A DNA stretch of 64,000 nucleotides from Sphagnum compactum (GCA_965153455.1 OZ234495.1:2542001-2606000); one strand, 5' to 3'. Numbered from the stretch's first letter, positions 1 to 12,870 are shown. Program-made: numbers and translations. The notes: generated by a model not told the origin, from the letters alone.

Positions 1-837
1 GTTAAATGAGATAAACCTTCAAAAAAATCAAAATATAGTTCATGATTTTTTTGCAATACTTCTCAAAAGCAAGTTTATCATTATGAATCATTGAATAATC
101 TTTAACAAAAAGAATGAAAAGGAAAGAAAAAAAAAGATGCTTACAACCAAGAAAAAAATAATAGAATTTTTTTGAATAAAAAACGCAAAAGAACAAAAAT
201 AGCATGCATGTCAATAACATTTACATCCTAATTTTGTGCCTTTTGCTTCCAAGGTAAAATAAAGAACAATTGCCATTTTAAATAATATTTTTTACGATAA
301 TACAATTTTGGCCAAAAAAACTAAAATAAAGGTGGCCAAAAGTGACATCGATTGTGCAACACAACATGTTTTTGTTGTGTGCCTCAAGACATATGCTCCA
401 AATCATAATTATGGTAAGGACACAAAGCAAATAAAATAAAATAAGAAAGGGAGTAAAGTGACCAAAAATCAAATTTTATTTCTTGTCAAAATTTTTTTTT
501 GGCAAAATTAAAAATTAAAAAAGTTGAAATTCAAGATTTATTGAATTGATCCAATAGATAACTTTTGTTTTGGAGCTACAAATTTTAATTTAATATTTTG
601 GTTATTAACTAAATTTGGCTTCCTCTTTTAAGCAACCATCGTTAATTTTATTAAAATAGAAATTTGGGATTGAAAAACCCTAAAATAAAGACAGCCCCAT
701 GCAGCTTGTCATTGTGCCTTGTGAGATCCTCTCCATTGCCATTATAACGCATTGAGGTGTCTGAAAAGATTACTTTGATTATAATAAGGACATAAAAGGA
801 AAAAGAGCAAAAAGATGGTGAAATTTATCCATAAAGT
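1..837. other. AT-rich intergenic DNA, no gene seen
   Basis: Dominated by A and T homopolymer runs. The short open frames encode low-complexity Phe/Leu/Lys-rich peptides with no recognisable motif. I see no RNA gene or complete element here. Confidence 0.6.
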
Positions 838-1060
838 CATCCTCTCTCTTTCACCCCGTCCCCTCTGGTTTTACCCTTACCCCTTCTTTTAGCGGTATCC
901 GCAAAGTAAGGAAGTTTTTACTAAATCTCAGTATGAAATGCTGAAACTCAGCATTTAATGCACAAGGTTCGAGAGTAATTATAGTACTTGTACAAGTAAG
1001 AGCAGTGAGCAGTGGATGTGCTCAGGATAAAGGGAAGAAGAGGGTATGAAACTCAGTTTA
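838..1060 (+). repeat. Direct repeat, upstream copy of the HPPD promoter-side segment
   Basis: This segment is a diverged direct copy of 3292-3530. Shared blocks include GCGGTATCCGC, AAATCTCAGTATGAAATGCTGA, the CAGCATTTAATGCACAAGGTTC block and a GCTCAGGA..AAAGG end. The two copies are about 2.45 kb apart in the same orientation. The second copy lies about 0.7 kb before the HPPD start, so this looks like a promoter-side duplication or a split element. Confidence 0.75.
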
Positions 1061-2173
1061 CGACCAAAATTGGTGGAAAAACTACTTAGGACCCAGTTAT
1101 TTCATTTTTGTAAAATTTCATTTCTAGATACACATGTGATTCCCTATTATGCCGAAATTGACCGTTCTCGCCCCCTAATCGCCTGACTTTACAGATAGCT
1201 TTAATATGTGAATTCGTTATATGTTTGAAAAGTCCGAAAACAAAAACTAACATGACGAATCTTAACTTTTAAAATAAATAAATTATTCAACACTTGTGTG
1301 CTAATATCACAATATTCTATCACAATTCACTGAGCCAACATATCAAAATAGAGCCCTTCAGATTTTTTTGTTAAAATAGGAAATCATATGGGAAGCTCAA
1401 AGACTAAAAAGAAACTTAAATCTTCCTTCGTTATGAGACCACGTAAACTTGTAGCATTATTATATATTTTTAAAACCAATTTTTTGATTTTGCAAAAGTG
1501 TTGATCTTTTGCTGGAAAAAAAAAATTTACAAAGAAAAAGGGTTTTTCCAAAAAAAAATTTCTTTCCCCAAAAAAAACTCACAAAATATCAAATATTTGC
1601 CACCAAAAAATGCACTCCTCCTTCACACCACCTGGCAGATCAGATAGAATCTTATGTGTAGGACATATAGCATATTAAATAATTATTTTATTTTGGATAT
1701 TTCATTTTATTTTAAAAAATATATATTATTATTATTTTATGCCCAAAGTTGAAGGCTTGTTCCAAATGTGAACCATCACACCTTGTTTGCCATTTTTGGA
1801 TAGCTCACAAAATGTGGTAACTACTAAGTAGGGCAAATAGATAGGCACCAAACACCACACGCTTCTACTACTTCTACTTTTGTACACTTCCCAAGTTTTG
1901 TTGCAAAAGGTGGCTGATTGGCCAAGTTCCCATGGATATAGGGCACATCAAATATTTTGTAGTTGAATATATAATATTTGGTATTACCTTGGTTGTCATC
2001 CATAGCCTTCCCCTAATTTTTATTTTTAATTTATTTTTTCCCCTAATCCTTTGGTTATGTGAATTCATGATATTGTTCCAAGGTGCCAAATAGTCTTTTG
2101 TATTATTTATTATATTTGAGTGTTCAATTGTTTCCAAATTTTAAGGTTCAAGGCTCAAATTTCATTGGACCAT
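1061..2173. other. AT-rich intergenic DNA, no gene seen
   Basis: Poly-A and poly-T rich spacer with no reading frame that resembles a protein family. Nothing else is supportable. Confidence 0.55.
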
Positions 2174-2262
2174 AAAGCACTCGGAGAAAATTCTTAGTGT
2201 ATTTGAAGGGCCTTTATGTTCATGAATATCTCTCCTAGAAAAGTGTAGGGTAAAGTCCTTGG
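2174..2262 (+). repeat. Dispersed repeat end, copy 1 (AAAGCACTCGGAGAAA family)
   Basis: About 90 bases match 50837-50925 with small gaps: an AAAGCACTCGGAGAAA start, a GAATATCT.TCC centre and a GTAGGG.GTAA end. The end motif GTGTAGGGTAAA reappears inverted near 3250 (TTTACCCTACAC). The flanked kilobase could therefore be one inserted element with inverted ends; this is inference. Confidence 0.55.
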
Positions 2263-2889
2263 GGGCAGGCTTTAGGGGGAATAAGGGCCCCTATGAGGTG
2301 GAGTAAAGCATGGGACCAATCCCATAAAGCCTACCCTCGAGGGCATTACATGGGATAAAAATAGAACAAGTTTTAATTTTTAAAATTCCATGATATTTAG
2401 TAGATACTCATTGGGTATCATAAGAAAATAAATGACGACAAGCTTTTAAAAAGGTAATGCCCATGGAGGTAGGCCATTATTGGTCGTATAAACATATTGT
2501 TGGGTGGTTATTTGGTTTTTTTTGAAAAATTATAAATTCAAAGAGGGTCTTGATGAAGTAACCCAAAATAATTTACAAAGTTTATAGAAGGTTATTTGAC
2601 CTAGTAGATTTATTTTTTTGAGAAATGCAGTTACATATTGAAATTGCTTTTTTAAAGACTTTTGAGAGGCACGGTGACATATCTCAATGAACTTCTTTGA
2701 AAACCTCCGGTTATTTAAATATCATTTTTACATGGAAATACACAAGTGCAATTGCATATCAAAATTGGTTTTTATAGATGTTTGAGAACCACGGTTACAT
2801 GTATGAAAGAGTGTCCTTGAGAATGACGGTTAGAACTTAGTAGGTACCATTTACCAAAGGCAACAAACACTTGCAAGGGCCAACACTGG

Positions 2890-3193
2890 TAACCACGGTG
2901 GTTAGCTCACATGCATTTTTAATTTTTAATTTACTTACATACTAATTAGTAACAACCCACAAGCAGGTTGTTAGTTGGTAGGTAGTAAAAACAGCCCTTA
3001 CTTATGTGTGAACCATCTACTTGCCTAGTAGTCACCTATTTTCTTACCTATCTACCTATCTATGAGACCTAATTCCTACAGAATTGGTTACCAAGGTGAA
3101 ACCAAATATTAACTCGGTTGAGGTTCATCCACAACCGAGTAATAACAGGCATCCATTGGATGGTGTGCTGGTGGGTGCTGGTTCGCTGTGGCC
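2890..3193 (+). mobile_element. Truncated relative of the MITE at 45128-45513
   Basis: The interior matches the MITE in the Neprosin intron (AGCAGGTTGTTAG, TTGGTTACCAAGGTGAAACCA, GAGTAATAACAGGCATCCA). The right terminal repeat, near 3162-3193, has one clear mismatch. A matching left terminal repeat is not present, so this copy is 5'-truncated or badly diverged and should be immobile. Confidence 0.75.
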
Positions 3194-3291
3194 GGGTTTG
3201 TAGGTCTTTACACTCGGTAAAGCCCCCAGGCAAATGAAGCCCCCAGCCTTGGGTTTTACCCTACACTTATTAGAGTTATCCGTAAAGTAAC

Positions 3292-3530
3292 CCTCTCTTC
3301 ACACTGTCTTTGGGCCCTCCTTTCACCCCTTATCCCCTCTTTCTGCGGTATCCGCGAAGTAAAAAGACATTTTTAATAAATCTCAGTATGAAATGCTGAG
3401 TCATACTGATACTCAGCATTTAATGCACAAGGTTCAAGACTAATTATGGTAGTTGTACAGTTAGTAGCAGTGACGATATATGTAGCAGCAGTGGAGGCGC
3501 TCAGGAAAAAGGAAAGACAGGATGAAACAA
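3292..3530 (+). repeat. Direct repeat, promoter-proximal copy
   Basis: Second copy of the 838-1060 segment. It has gained an insertion that makes a small hairpin (ATGCTGAGT paired with ACTCAGCAT). It lies about 0.7 kb upstream of the HPPD start codon and may belong to the promoter region. Confidence 0.7.
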
Positions 3531-3560
3531 TTGACATAAACCTCATTGACCTAATTATGG

Positions 3561-3636
3561 TGCACTAATTAGTTGATTATGTGCTAATCACCAGATTATG
3601 CACTAATTAGGTTATTATGTGCTAATCACCCGATTT
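3561..3636 (+). repeat. Two-copy tandem repeat, 38-bp period
   Basis: TGCACTAATTAG plus TTATGTGCTAATCACC occurs twice, starting near 3561 and 3599. It is AT-rich and lies upstream of HPPD. No function is evident. Confidence 0.7.
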
Positions 3637-3952
3637 TGTCGCAGCAAGGCGGCAAGACGGAGACGGAAGGTTGGTAGATTCACGTTGTGCGTGCTGTGCT
3701 GACGCCATAAGAGCTGCCGTCTACACATGTATCAAGCTTTTTGAGTGAAAGCCCGCCACATACCACAAAGCACAGCAGCAGCAGCGAGAGTTGCGAGAAA
3801 GACCGAGAACCCCACAAGCAAAGAGAGAGTTGCGAAGAGAATTGTTTCTTGATGAGACTGTCGAGAAAACAGTGCAGAAATCCGTTTTGTTGCTAGCTTT
3901 TGAGCCCGATCAGTGCCCCCGCATCCACAAAACAACACAGAGTTGAGCAAAG

Positions 3953-3955
<3 letters not shown>

Positions 3956-3988
<33 letters not shown>
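3956..3988 (+). repeat. GA microsatellite in the HPPD 5' leader
   Basis: An uninterrupted (GA)n tract about 220 bases before the HPPD ATG. A similar tract on the coding strand lies just upstream of the EMC10 ATG (57905-57932). GA tracts are common in plant 5' leaders and core promoters; a regulatory role here is inference. Confidence 0.85.
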
Positions 3989-3991
<3 letters not shown>

Positions 3992-4205
3992 TGGAGAAAC
4001 GGAAAGTGGAGTAAAGGCAGAGGTCGGGGAGGGAAAGCAGGGGAGGCTGGAGAAGGTGGCGTGGACGGTGGGAGGGGGGATATCTGCGGCGTTTTTTTCG
4101 TCGTTGGAGAAGTACTCCTGTGTGGCGTTGTCGGTGACGGATAGTGAGGACGACGAGGAGGGTGAGGGGACGACGACGACGCCGCGGCCGGGCTTCTCAG
4201 ACGTC

Positions 4206-6033
4206 ATGGGCCAGGCGGATGGAATCAGCGGCGCAGCTGGAGGCGAGCTCAACCTCAAGGGATGCGAACGCTTCGTGAGGCAGAACCCTCGCTCGGATTT
4301 ATTCGGAGTTCAGCGATTCCATCACATCGAGTTCTGGTATGCGCCGGCGGGGGAACTCTCATGACTGTTTTGCTGATTTGAAATTCTGCATATGCTTCAA
4401 GAATTCTGCACAATACGATCCATGTTTTGCTGCAAGAAATGAAACCCTAACTGGCTGGTTAGGCGGAGATTGAAGCGATTTTTGTTGCTTCTTGTGATGG
4501 ATGCTTCTGGAACTTTTTTTTTAGATGAGAGAGTTGTTGTATTTTAGGTCGAACTTTTGTTAGAAGATCTTCTTGTCTGTTATGTCCTTTGATGAAAGGG
4601 AGTGCAGCAGAAGTGAGGATGCTGACCACAGTAGCTAAAATTCAGGTGTGGAGATGCTTCAAACACATGGCGGAGGTTTTCGTGGGGTTTAGGAATGCAT
4701 TTGGTGGCGAAATCTGATCAGACAACAGGCAATCAGACATACTGCAGCTATGCAATTCAGTCGAATGAGCTCGTGTTCGCATTCACAGCACCTTACTCTT
4801 CGAAAATAGATCAGACCAACACCAAAAAGCCACATCCAGGTTTCCACAGTGAAGAGGCACGGGAATTTTCTGCCAAACATGGTTTGGCAGTAAGGGCAGT
4901 AGGAGTTTTAGTGGATGATGCACATGAGGCATACCGAGTGAGTGTTGAGAATGGAGCTGTCTCTGTTTTGGCTCCACAGGTTCTTACAGATGAGTTGAAA
5001 GGGCCAGGGGGTACAATGGTGATAGCAGAGGTTAAACTTTATGGGGATGTGGTGCTCAGGTATGTTAGCAACCAGGGGTTTAAGGGTTCCTTCTTACCTA
5101 ATTATGAGGACATAGAGTCTCTGCCCCTCACATATGGGCTTGTACGGCTTGATCATGCAGTTGGCAATGTGCACAAGCTTGCGGAAGCAGTGCAATATGT
5201 TACCAAGTTTACTGGATTCCATCCGTTTGCAGAGTTCACAGCTGATGATGTGGGAACGATGGAGAGTGGATTGAACAGCATGGTGTTAGCAAGCAATAAT
5301 GAAATGGTTTTACTTCCGCTTAATGAACCCACATTTGGTACTAAACGTAAGTCCCAGATTCAAACGTATCTTGAGCACAACGAAGGTCCAGGGTTGCAGC
5401 ATCTGGCTCTGATTTGTGATGATATTTTCTCAACTTTGAGGGAGATGCGCACTCGCACACAAGTTGGAGGCTTTGATTTTATGCCCAAGCCTCCCCCTAC
5501 TTACTACAAGAACATGCCTAAGCGGGTGGGTTCTGTTCTTACAGAGCAGCAAATCAAGGACTGTGAACAGCTTGGGATTCTTGTGGATAAGGATGACCAA
5601 GGTGTACTGCTGCAAATTTTCACCAAGCCTATTGGTGACAGGCATGTCACATGGCCCCTCTTCTTCATCAATAATTTGATCTCTGTTTTTTGACACCCAC
5701 CATGGCAGTTTTTCAAGAGTAGTTTTGAGTGCATCTCTCTGTTGGTTGCTGTGTCTTTTACATCCTTTTGAAATGGAGGGCTGCATATTTCCATGTTCCT
5801 TTGTTACAAGCATGTTACATGGAGGTGGTACCTGACATGACACATTTTGCAGGCCAACAATCTTCATAGAGGTCATACAGAGGGTGGGCTGCATGGAGAA
5901 GAACAGTGCTGGTGTTATTGTCCAGAAGGGAGGATGTGGTGGCTTTGGCAAAGGCAACTTTTCGGAGCTCTTCAAGTCCATTGAGGAATATGAAAAAACA
6001 CTAGATGGAACTCTTCAAGCAAAATCAGAGTGA
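4206..6033 (+). CDS. HPD: 4-hydroxyphenylpyruvate dioxygenase (3 exons)
   Basis: Converts 4-hydroxyphenylpyruvate to homogentisate, the tyrosine-derived precursor of tocopherols and plastoquinone. Exons are 4206-4336, 4646-5641 and 5853-6033, giving 435 residues, near the usual plant length. Family landmarks read through the joins: RFHHIEFW, RRFSWGLGM, TADDVGTMESGLNS, QIQTYLEHNEGPGLQHLAL, GGFDFMPKPPPTYY and GGCGGFGKGNFSELF. All three Fe(II) ligands are present: His in RLDHAVGN, His in LQHLAL and Glu in IFIEVIQR. The second intron starts with GC, not GT (AG|GCATGT); reading through it would end the protein before the Glu ligand. The frame stays open upstream of 4206 to about 3900 but has no ATG, so 4206 is the chosen start. 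It lies tail to tail with the sulfate transporter. Identity is very secure. Confidence 0.96.
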
Positions 6034-7195
6034 AGACGGTGGTAAGAATCTGCACATGGGCCCTCTAATGACTACAAAAGTTGTTACAGATGTCAGTGTG
6101 GCTTGTGGCAAGATGCAGATCTAGATGGAAGTTTTTTACATGGTCCTTGATGTGAATAAGATGGGTTTGGATCTGTATTCGAAGCTCTTTCCAGTAATAC
6201 ACAGGAAAGGGAATCATGTGAAGTGCATGTTACAGGATTTGTTAGCACTTTGTTGTTCTGTCTGTCCTGCAGTCCCTTGAAGGGTTTGCTGCATTTGCAT
6301 GTCTTGGAATGTGAAGCAACACATCCAAAAGAAACTTTTTATTTTTGAAGGATCAAAATAGTCTTTACTGGAATGCGTATTGCTATGGATATTCTTTGCA
6401 GAACATTTTGAGTCCACTTTTTGTCAAGATGAGAGATGGGTTGTTTCAGGATGGAAATGTAGAAATTTATGTTTGCAGCCTTGGTTTTTAATTATATCTT
6501 AACTGCCATAAGCTTTCAATGTACATGCAGGAGGGAGTGGATGGGTATTGTTTGATGGATACTATCACATTTGCAATTTTATCTAGGCTGGCAAACAGTG
6601 TTTTCCATTCCATCAGATGCCCAATATTGCCTGTTCAAGAATTGCCCAATATGATTCATTTCTGCAACTAGCAACTACTCAAGAATTGAATAAGATCAAA
6701 GGTGAAGTTAGAAGTGTATTGGGAACAATCAAACCCATGAATAATTATCATGCATGCATCAATCAAGCCTGGGGAGTTTTGACACACAATTTTGGTGTTC
6801 GAATAATCACATAAGGGGAGAGTGCAGTAAAACTTTAATGAAGAACCTCTGGTTCCAATTCTTTACAGAAATTAGAACAGTTCTGGTTCCAGCTTCAAGT
6901 TCCACAAACTGGTTCCAAAATTAGACCTGGTTCCAGTTTGGAGTTTACTAACCAGAACTAGAACTGGTGGTTCTAACCAGCCAAACTGGGTAACTGCCCA
7001 ACACTGCTGCAAATATGGCAGTTGTAAAAATGCTGTTGGAAACCAAAAAAAAAAAAGTTTAGAGACGAAAGAATTCATTGTACAATCAAAGTTTGAGACA
7101 ATTGAAGGAATGGTGGAAGCTTGTGTTGTTATTGACAGCACCAAGCTTTGTTGATAGTGGTGAATTGCAAGGTAAATTATTACAAATGTGCAATG
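6034..7195. other. HPPD / sulfate transporter 3' spacer
   Basis: Convergent intergenic spacer. It should hold both 3' untranslated regions. A GGTTCC/AACCAG-rich patch lies at 6840-7010 and resembles patches near 20550-20900 and 43790-44040. No coding region is supported. Confidence 0.55.
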
Positions 7196-10100
7196 CTATA
7201 CAGCTTCACTTGCATTAAGCAAAGATATTCTTTCAGAATCAGATTGCACAGGCTCCCGTCTCCATGGAGATTGGACATTCATCACATTTGGGGAATGTTG
7301 GTCCCTTTCCCACTTAATCCATGGCTCATAGCCTCTGCCTCTTCGACGATTCTCAGCTGCATTGCTCCCTTCATCATACGTGTCTGATTGCAATAATGAT
7401 GTGCAGACTTGCACAGCATCATGGACTCGCACAAAATACCAGGACTCACCTATGAGCTGGGGTATGCCTGCTCGTGCTAGTGTCACCATGACTTTGTGAT
7501 TGGGGTTGCACAAAGCAATCTGAGTAACATCCTCTGTTAGTATGATTTCAATATTCTAGGAGAAACATGTGTTTGCTGTTACACCTTGCTCATCAAAGTT
7601 TGGCTTCTGAGTGAATTTGTAAAGCAATCGCAGTAATTCGTTAGAAGTATGTTTTCACTATTGGACTGCCCTGAAGATTTAGTACTCTCTGATTTCAACT
7701 GTGAAAGACCATGTACAGCATCACAGATTGAGAATCCATTGACAGTTTTTCAAGGAAGAGATGGACCTGGATGTTACGAGCCTTGTATTCTTGGTATATC
7801 TCCTTAAGAGCATGGATCCCAGTAGAGTCAATGTACGTTACCGCTGTACATCACGAATAGGCACCATCAGTCTAAACAGGAATAGAAATTCACCAATATT
7901 TTATGGTCCCATGCTTCTTCTCAGCCCCACTCCAATCTAAAAATCTGTTCATCAACATAAACCATCTGAAAGTCATGAGAGGGGGTGTGCCAGAAAGGAA
8001 GGACAAACATACGGGACATTTCAATGATGAGAAAATGAAGGCGCCCAGTGTCATGTCCCCTCTTTGATGAAACCCCTGCTTGTAGCTCAAACTCTCGCAG
8101 CCTATTCTGACAAGGGGGAGAGAGAACATCATTAATTACTGATCATCAGAAGCCTAAGCAAGGCTGGCAAGATGACAATATGGGGCAAGCAAAAAATGTG
8201 GTTTGGGTACCTGTCTTTAATGAAGTTGATGTTGGCAAAGTAGATGGGAGAATCTATGCGAAGGATGATCATGCCATGATAAATGTAGGCATCTGGATAT
8301 TGTATAACATTTCTGTAGACAGTGGTTCCTGGTAGCCGGCCTAGCACCGCTGCAGCCATAGTCCAAGATACCCTTTTTATGATTGGCTTATCAAGTCAAT
8401 TAGGCATGTAAAATGACTAAATGCATGCTAGTGCATAAAAAGAATAACAAGGATAAGAGATTCGTGGTTCAAGGTCAATTGGTGATTTGACACAATACAG
8501 TGGAACCCAACATCCAGGTTTGCCTGTAAGTTGAGAATGGTTTACCCATATGGGGGTTTGCTGATTCATAGATGACAAAGGCAAGAGATAGGCCCACCTG
8601 ATGGACATCAATCACCACCACATCTCCAAATCAGCTCCCACACAAATCCAAACATTCCGATATCAGATGCTATCTGTGAAACTCTCTACAGCAATCTATC
8701 ATTGCACATTGTTTTGAGTCAAGCACGCCTAGGAAATCAAAGCACACTCTGCCCCAATAATTTGCAATCACATTGAGTCAATGAGGTAGACCAACGTATA
8801 TTGGCAGCCTCAGAGGACACAGGAAGTATGAAGAAGCACTCACCCCAACCAACACACCAATCTCAATGCCTAGAAAAAGTGTGAAGATGCTGGCTGCCAG
8901 CCAAAGCAGGAAGTCCTTCTTATCCACAGACCACAGAAATATTGCCTCATCATAGTCAACCTGAAGGATTAAACCCCAGTTCAGCCAGACATGTGGGAGT
9001 CACAAGTTCTTCTCATGGTGGATTGGTCTAAGTGAACTTTCATCACACTCTCACATGCCTAGGTCATGAGTACAAGTGATAGGGGAAAGAGTTGCAGAGG
9101 TGAGAATTAGACATACCAAGCCAACAACAGCAGAGATCACAATTGCAGCCAATGCACACTGCAACCATGAGTTACGGCCCAGTCAGGAGGTTGTGCTGTC
9201 AACGGATTTCATAGAACCATGTAGAATTTCAACAAACTAACCTAAAGTTTGTCACGCATACCACCACTAATCCCACAAAAAGCAGGAGGAAAAGATGCTA
9301 CGCACCTGTGGAATATCAGCAAAGAGGGGAGTCAGGAACTGAAGGGCTGAGCACAGAACAAGCCCCATCACCAAACCAGCTAGCCCCGTTTTTGCTCCTG
9401 TCTCATTCATTACAGCTGACCTAGAAAATGACCCTGCATGCACATCAAGATCAAAAAACCACAGCTCACTTCAAGTGCCCATGAAGATACAAAGACCAAA
9501 CAGGAACTGAGGATTACTGAATGATGGGTCAACTGGCAGTCAGCTGCAAGCTCTCGTGTCTCGATCAACTGAAAAGTTGCAATCTTTTCTGATGCAATCT
9601 GGCATTGCATGTTTCAGTTACATCTTCATAACTCATGGAGGTGGAACAACATGTGCACAGTAGTCCTTAATATCAGGACAGAGACTTATCTTCATGAGTT
9701 TATACCTGTGGATGGATAGGCTGAGAAAGCAGAACCAAATATGTTGGCCACTCCAAGCCCAAAGAGCTGCTCCATCAGAAACCCACCACCCCAATGCACT
9801 AGTTGGTTGCAGACTTCCATCTGGCCTTCTGAAGTCGAAGAGGCAGACATTCTATTGTATAATATGCTCACAACAATGGTCCATAAGGGGATTCAAATTT
9901 GTACACCATTAGAGCAATTACTGGATTTCTCCTTACATGACCATCACATGCATCATCATGATGGAAGACTCAAGCATCCACAGCAATGGCATCAATGAGC
10001 TACCTCTTGGTTGGAGTCGAGTTCATAGCCATTCTTGGCAGCCAGAGCTTTTGCAATGCCTACCGACTCCTGATATTCACAAAAACAGAAAACTATGAAC

Positions 10101-12870
10101 ATTGCACATTCTTTATAAAGGTAACATTGCACAGCACTTCTATCACATACTTGCACATGAGAAACTGTACCAGTATAGCAACTCCAGTTATTAGAGCTGC
10201 TGTGGGCAATAGTCGACTTGCAGCCTCAAATCTATAATCCAGAGACAACCCCGGAAGTCCTTGTGGAATATTCCCCACCTGTGACAGATGGTTTCAGTGC
10301 ATCAGAAACCTTAACTGTGCTGACCACTTTCATTTGCCTGTGTTTATTGAATTTTTTTCAAGCAAGGTATTTCAACCTGCAAATTGGGCGAGCAGAAATG
10401 TCTCCAGTGAGATCAAGTATCAGGAGTTGAAGTTAAGAAAAGTACCACACTAATAGAGGAAGGCCGAACCAGCTTGACAAAGATTGTGCCAAAGAACACA
10501 GCTGTAATGGGCCCTGCTGCACGGAAGTACTTCAAGTGTTTGTATGTCTTGCCCTGTGCATCACAACACCACAACATGATGGAAGCAGACCCAGCAGTCA
10601 GTGAGAGGTAAATTCACTTCCTCAGCGAATCAATTAGCTAAATGAAGAATGAAAATCATGAGTACCCAACCACTCTTATGCAATCTTGAACCTGGCTAAT
10701 GACAATCTTGTTGCACTATATTGTAGGAACATCCTAAGCATTGAGAATTTTTTTTAAAAAATCAGATAGTATGAATAATACATCTGTAGGAGCAGAAACT
10801 GCTGCAGAGATTGGTTATGCCAGATTTACCACATGCTTCATAATTAGTAGAACTGCCAGGACCACAGATCCCATCACAAATGGTTGCCACTTAAACTGCC
10901 AATCATTGCAATGTTACACAGATGAACACTTGCAGATCAGACATGGTAATCAGACATAGCAAAACATAGAATAAGAAAGCCAATATATTGATGCACATCA
11001 ATAGATCATACTGTAAACACCAACTCGACCACAAACAAACTGAGTTCGCATTAGCAATATACAGATTGAGGAAAATGACAGGCTACAACTAGTGAGGATG
11101 GTTTGAAAACTGAGTGTCACCTGTGAGCGACCTGCATAAATACTCTCTACAAGAGGTATAATTTTACTGCTTCTTGTAACGCTGTACCCAAGGAAACTCT
11201 TTGCTTGTGAGAATGCTATGATAATTGCTGAAGCTGATGTAAACCCTGAAATAACAGAATGGCTGATGAAGCGGATCAGCCACCCTAGTCTGCACCCTTT
11301 CAAACCCAACTTGATCTGAGTTCTATTTTCATTTCGCTTCCTTCACAATGGCTCCTATCCAAGAATGATTTCATTTAGGGTTGAGGAAGAAGATTCACAA
11401 AACTTTGAAAACCAATTTGATGAACACACACTGGGTTAAGTACCACAATGAGCAAATGAAACAAGACATTACCTCAATACGCCCATCAAACATTCCAAAA
11501 CACCAACCATTAGTGCAAGTAAGATTGCGAGTTGGGTGTACTCTATATCAGCACCCTCCTTTGTTACATCCACAATAGGTGTCAGCCCATTGGATACCAA
11601 TAGTGAGACCAGGGCCACAGGACCAATAGCTAGCTGACGAGAAGACCCAAATAATGCGTACACAAAAATGGGGATGACGCCAGAATCTGCAAGACAGAGC
11701 ACCAAGGACTCAGAAACACAGATCAGAGATATCCTGTCATACCGCCCATTTGTTGTCCACTCTATTATAAGTCCTCACTTTACGAACTTGATCTGGAAGA
11801 AAAGCTGAGAATGATACATAAATGTGTCTTTTGACTTATAAGCAGCAACAACAAGTCCATGACTTGATCCTTTCAGTCCATGTCTGTCCATCCACCCATA
11901 TATCTGTCTGTCTGTTTGCAGTGAATTTGTATGTGTCCCTGGATCCCTCTGGGCTGTCAGAGACTACAAGCCTACAGCATGCAAATCTTGATGGCACATT
12001 CTCACTATCCAGTTGATGTGAAAGCAACCATGTATGTCTGTCTGTCTGTTTGCTGCATATCAATCTGTGTGTCTGGATCTTTACAGCATGCCAAAGATTC
12101 TAAGGCAGCAAGCACAAATCTTAAGACCACTGTCTCTCGGTCCAGTTGATGCCACAGCAATCATGTATGTTTCTTCTGCCTGTTTGCCATGTATAATCAG
12201 TGTCCCTGGATGTCTCCAGCATGTCAATGGCAGCTACAAAGCTTTATAAGCAAGCAAATCTTAAGAGCAGAAAGTCTGTGTCCAGAATTGGAACTTACAG
12301 AGGCCATAGATGGGGTGAAGTCCTGCAAGCCTCGCATATGACATTGCCTGCTTGATACCCGATCCAGCACCCACAAAATCACCCACCCTCCATTTGTGAC
12401 ACACTTTGCGGATTGAATCCCTTGGCACTCACTGTGAGATCCTCAACCTCTCTTCCAGTTGTAGTGAGTGCGCTACGGAGTGTGGTTTGCAAGAAAGAAA
12501 GCAGCAGACAACAAATTCTGTTCTCACATGTGGGGTCTCTTTTTACCTGGGGGACGAGCATGGTGCCGACGGTGATACCAGCAATGAGGTCGACCTTGAG
12601 GTAATTCCGCACATCGTAGGTACGAAGCCACCGCACCGCAGGCACAAGACGCTCCAGCAAGTGACGCCAATCCTCAGCGGTCCATGTCGCAGCAGCAGCA
12701 GCAGCGGAAGAAGAAGAAGTAGATTCCATAGACCTGGAAGCAGAAGTTCGTGAGCTGGTTGTGGGATGGTTCACAGACAGCAGCTTCACGGGGGACGATC
12801 GACCTGCCGATCGACTCCCTCTCTCTACAAAAGGCGCGTCCGTTCTCACGTTCTCTGCCGCAGCATCCAT
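7196..12870 (-). CDS. SULTR4-like (tonoplast-type) sulfate transporter, 17 exons
   Basis: SLC26/SulP sulfate transporter. The closest family I recognise is plant group 4, which releases vacuolar sulfate. Exons on the minus strand are 12547-12870, 12299-12347, 11473-11686, 11121-11289, 10830-10895, 10446-10553, 10171-10278, 10004-10069, 9706-9766, 9306-9433, 9117-9158, 8844-8960, 8546-8597, 8211-8349, 8013-8101, 7767-7843 and 7196-7519. They join in phase to 710 residues. Landmarks are YLKVDLIAGITVGTMLVPQ, AMSYARLAGLHPIYGLYSG, ALFGSSRQLAIGPVALVSLL, GWLIRFISHSVISGFTSASA and LGRLPGTTVYRN. A C-terminal STAS domain includes VTYIDSTGIHALKEIY. The N terminus carries a Ser/Ala-rich stretch from a GCA/AGC-type triplet run, possibly part of an organelle-targeting region. 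Group 4 membership and location are inferred from similarity. Confidence 0.94.
11890..12250 (-). repeat. Tandem repeat in transporter intron 2, about 135-bp period
   Basis: About three degenerate copies on the plus strand. Each carries a TGTCTGTCTGTTTGC-like block, a CCTGGAT or TCTGGAT block, a CAGCATGC block and CAAATCTTAAGA. Starts are near 11895, 12030 and 12165. The array fills most of the intron between exons 2 and 3. Confidence 0.75.

Noticed and set aside
5430-5981. Minus-strand 183-codon frame opposite HPPD
   Set aside because: Mirror of the strongly conserved HPPD coding exon; no independent similarity.
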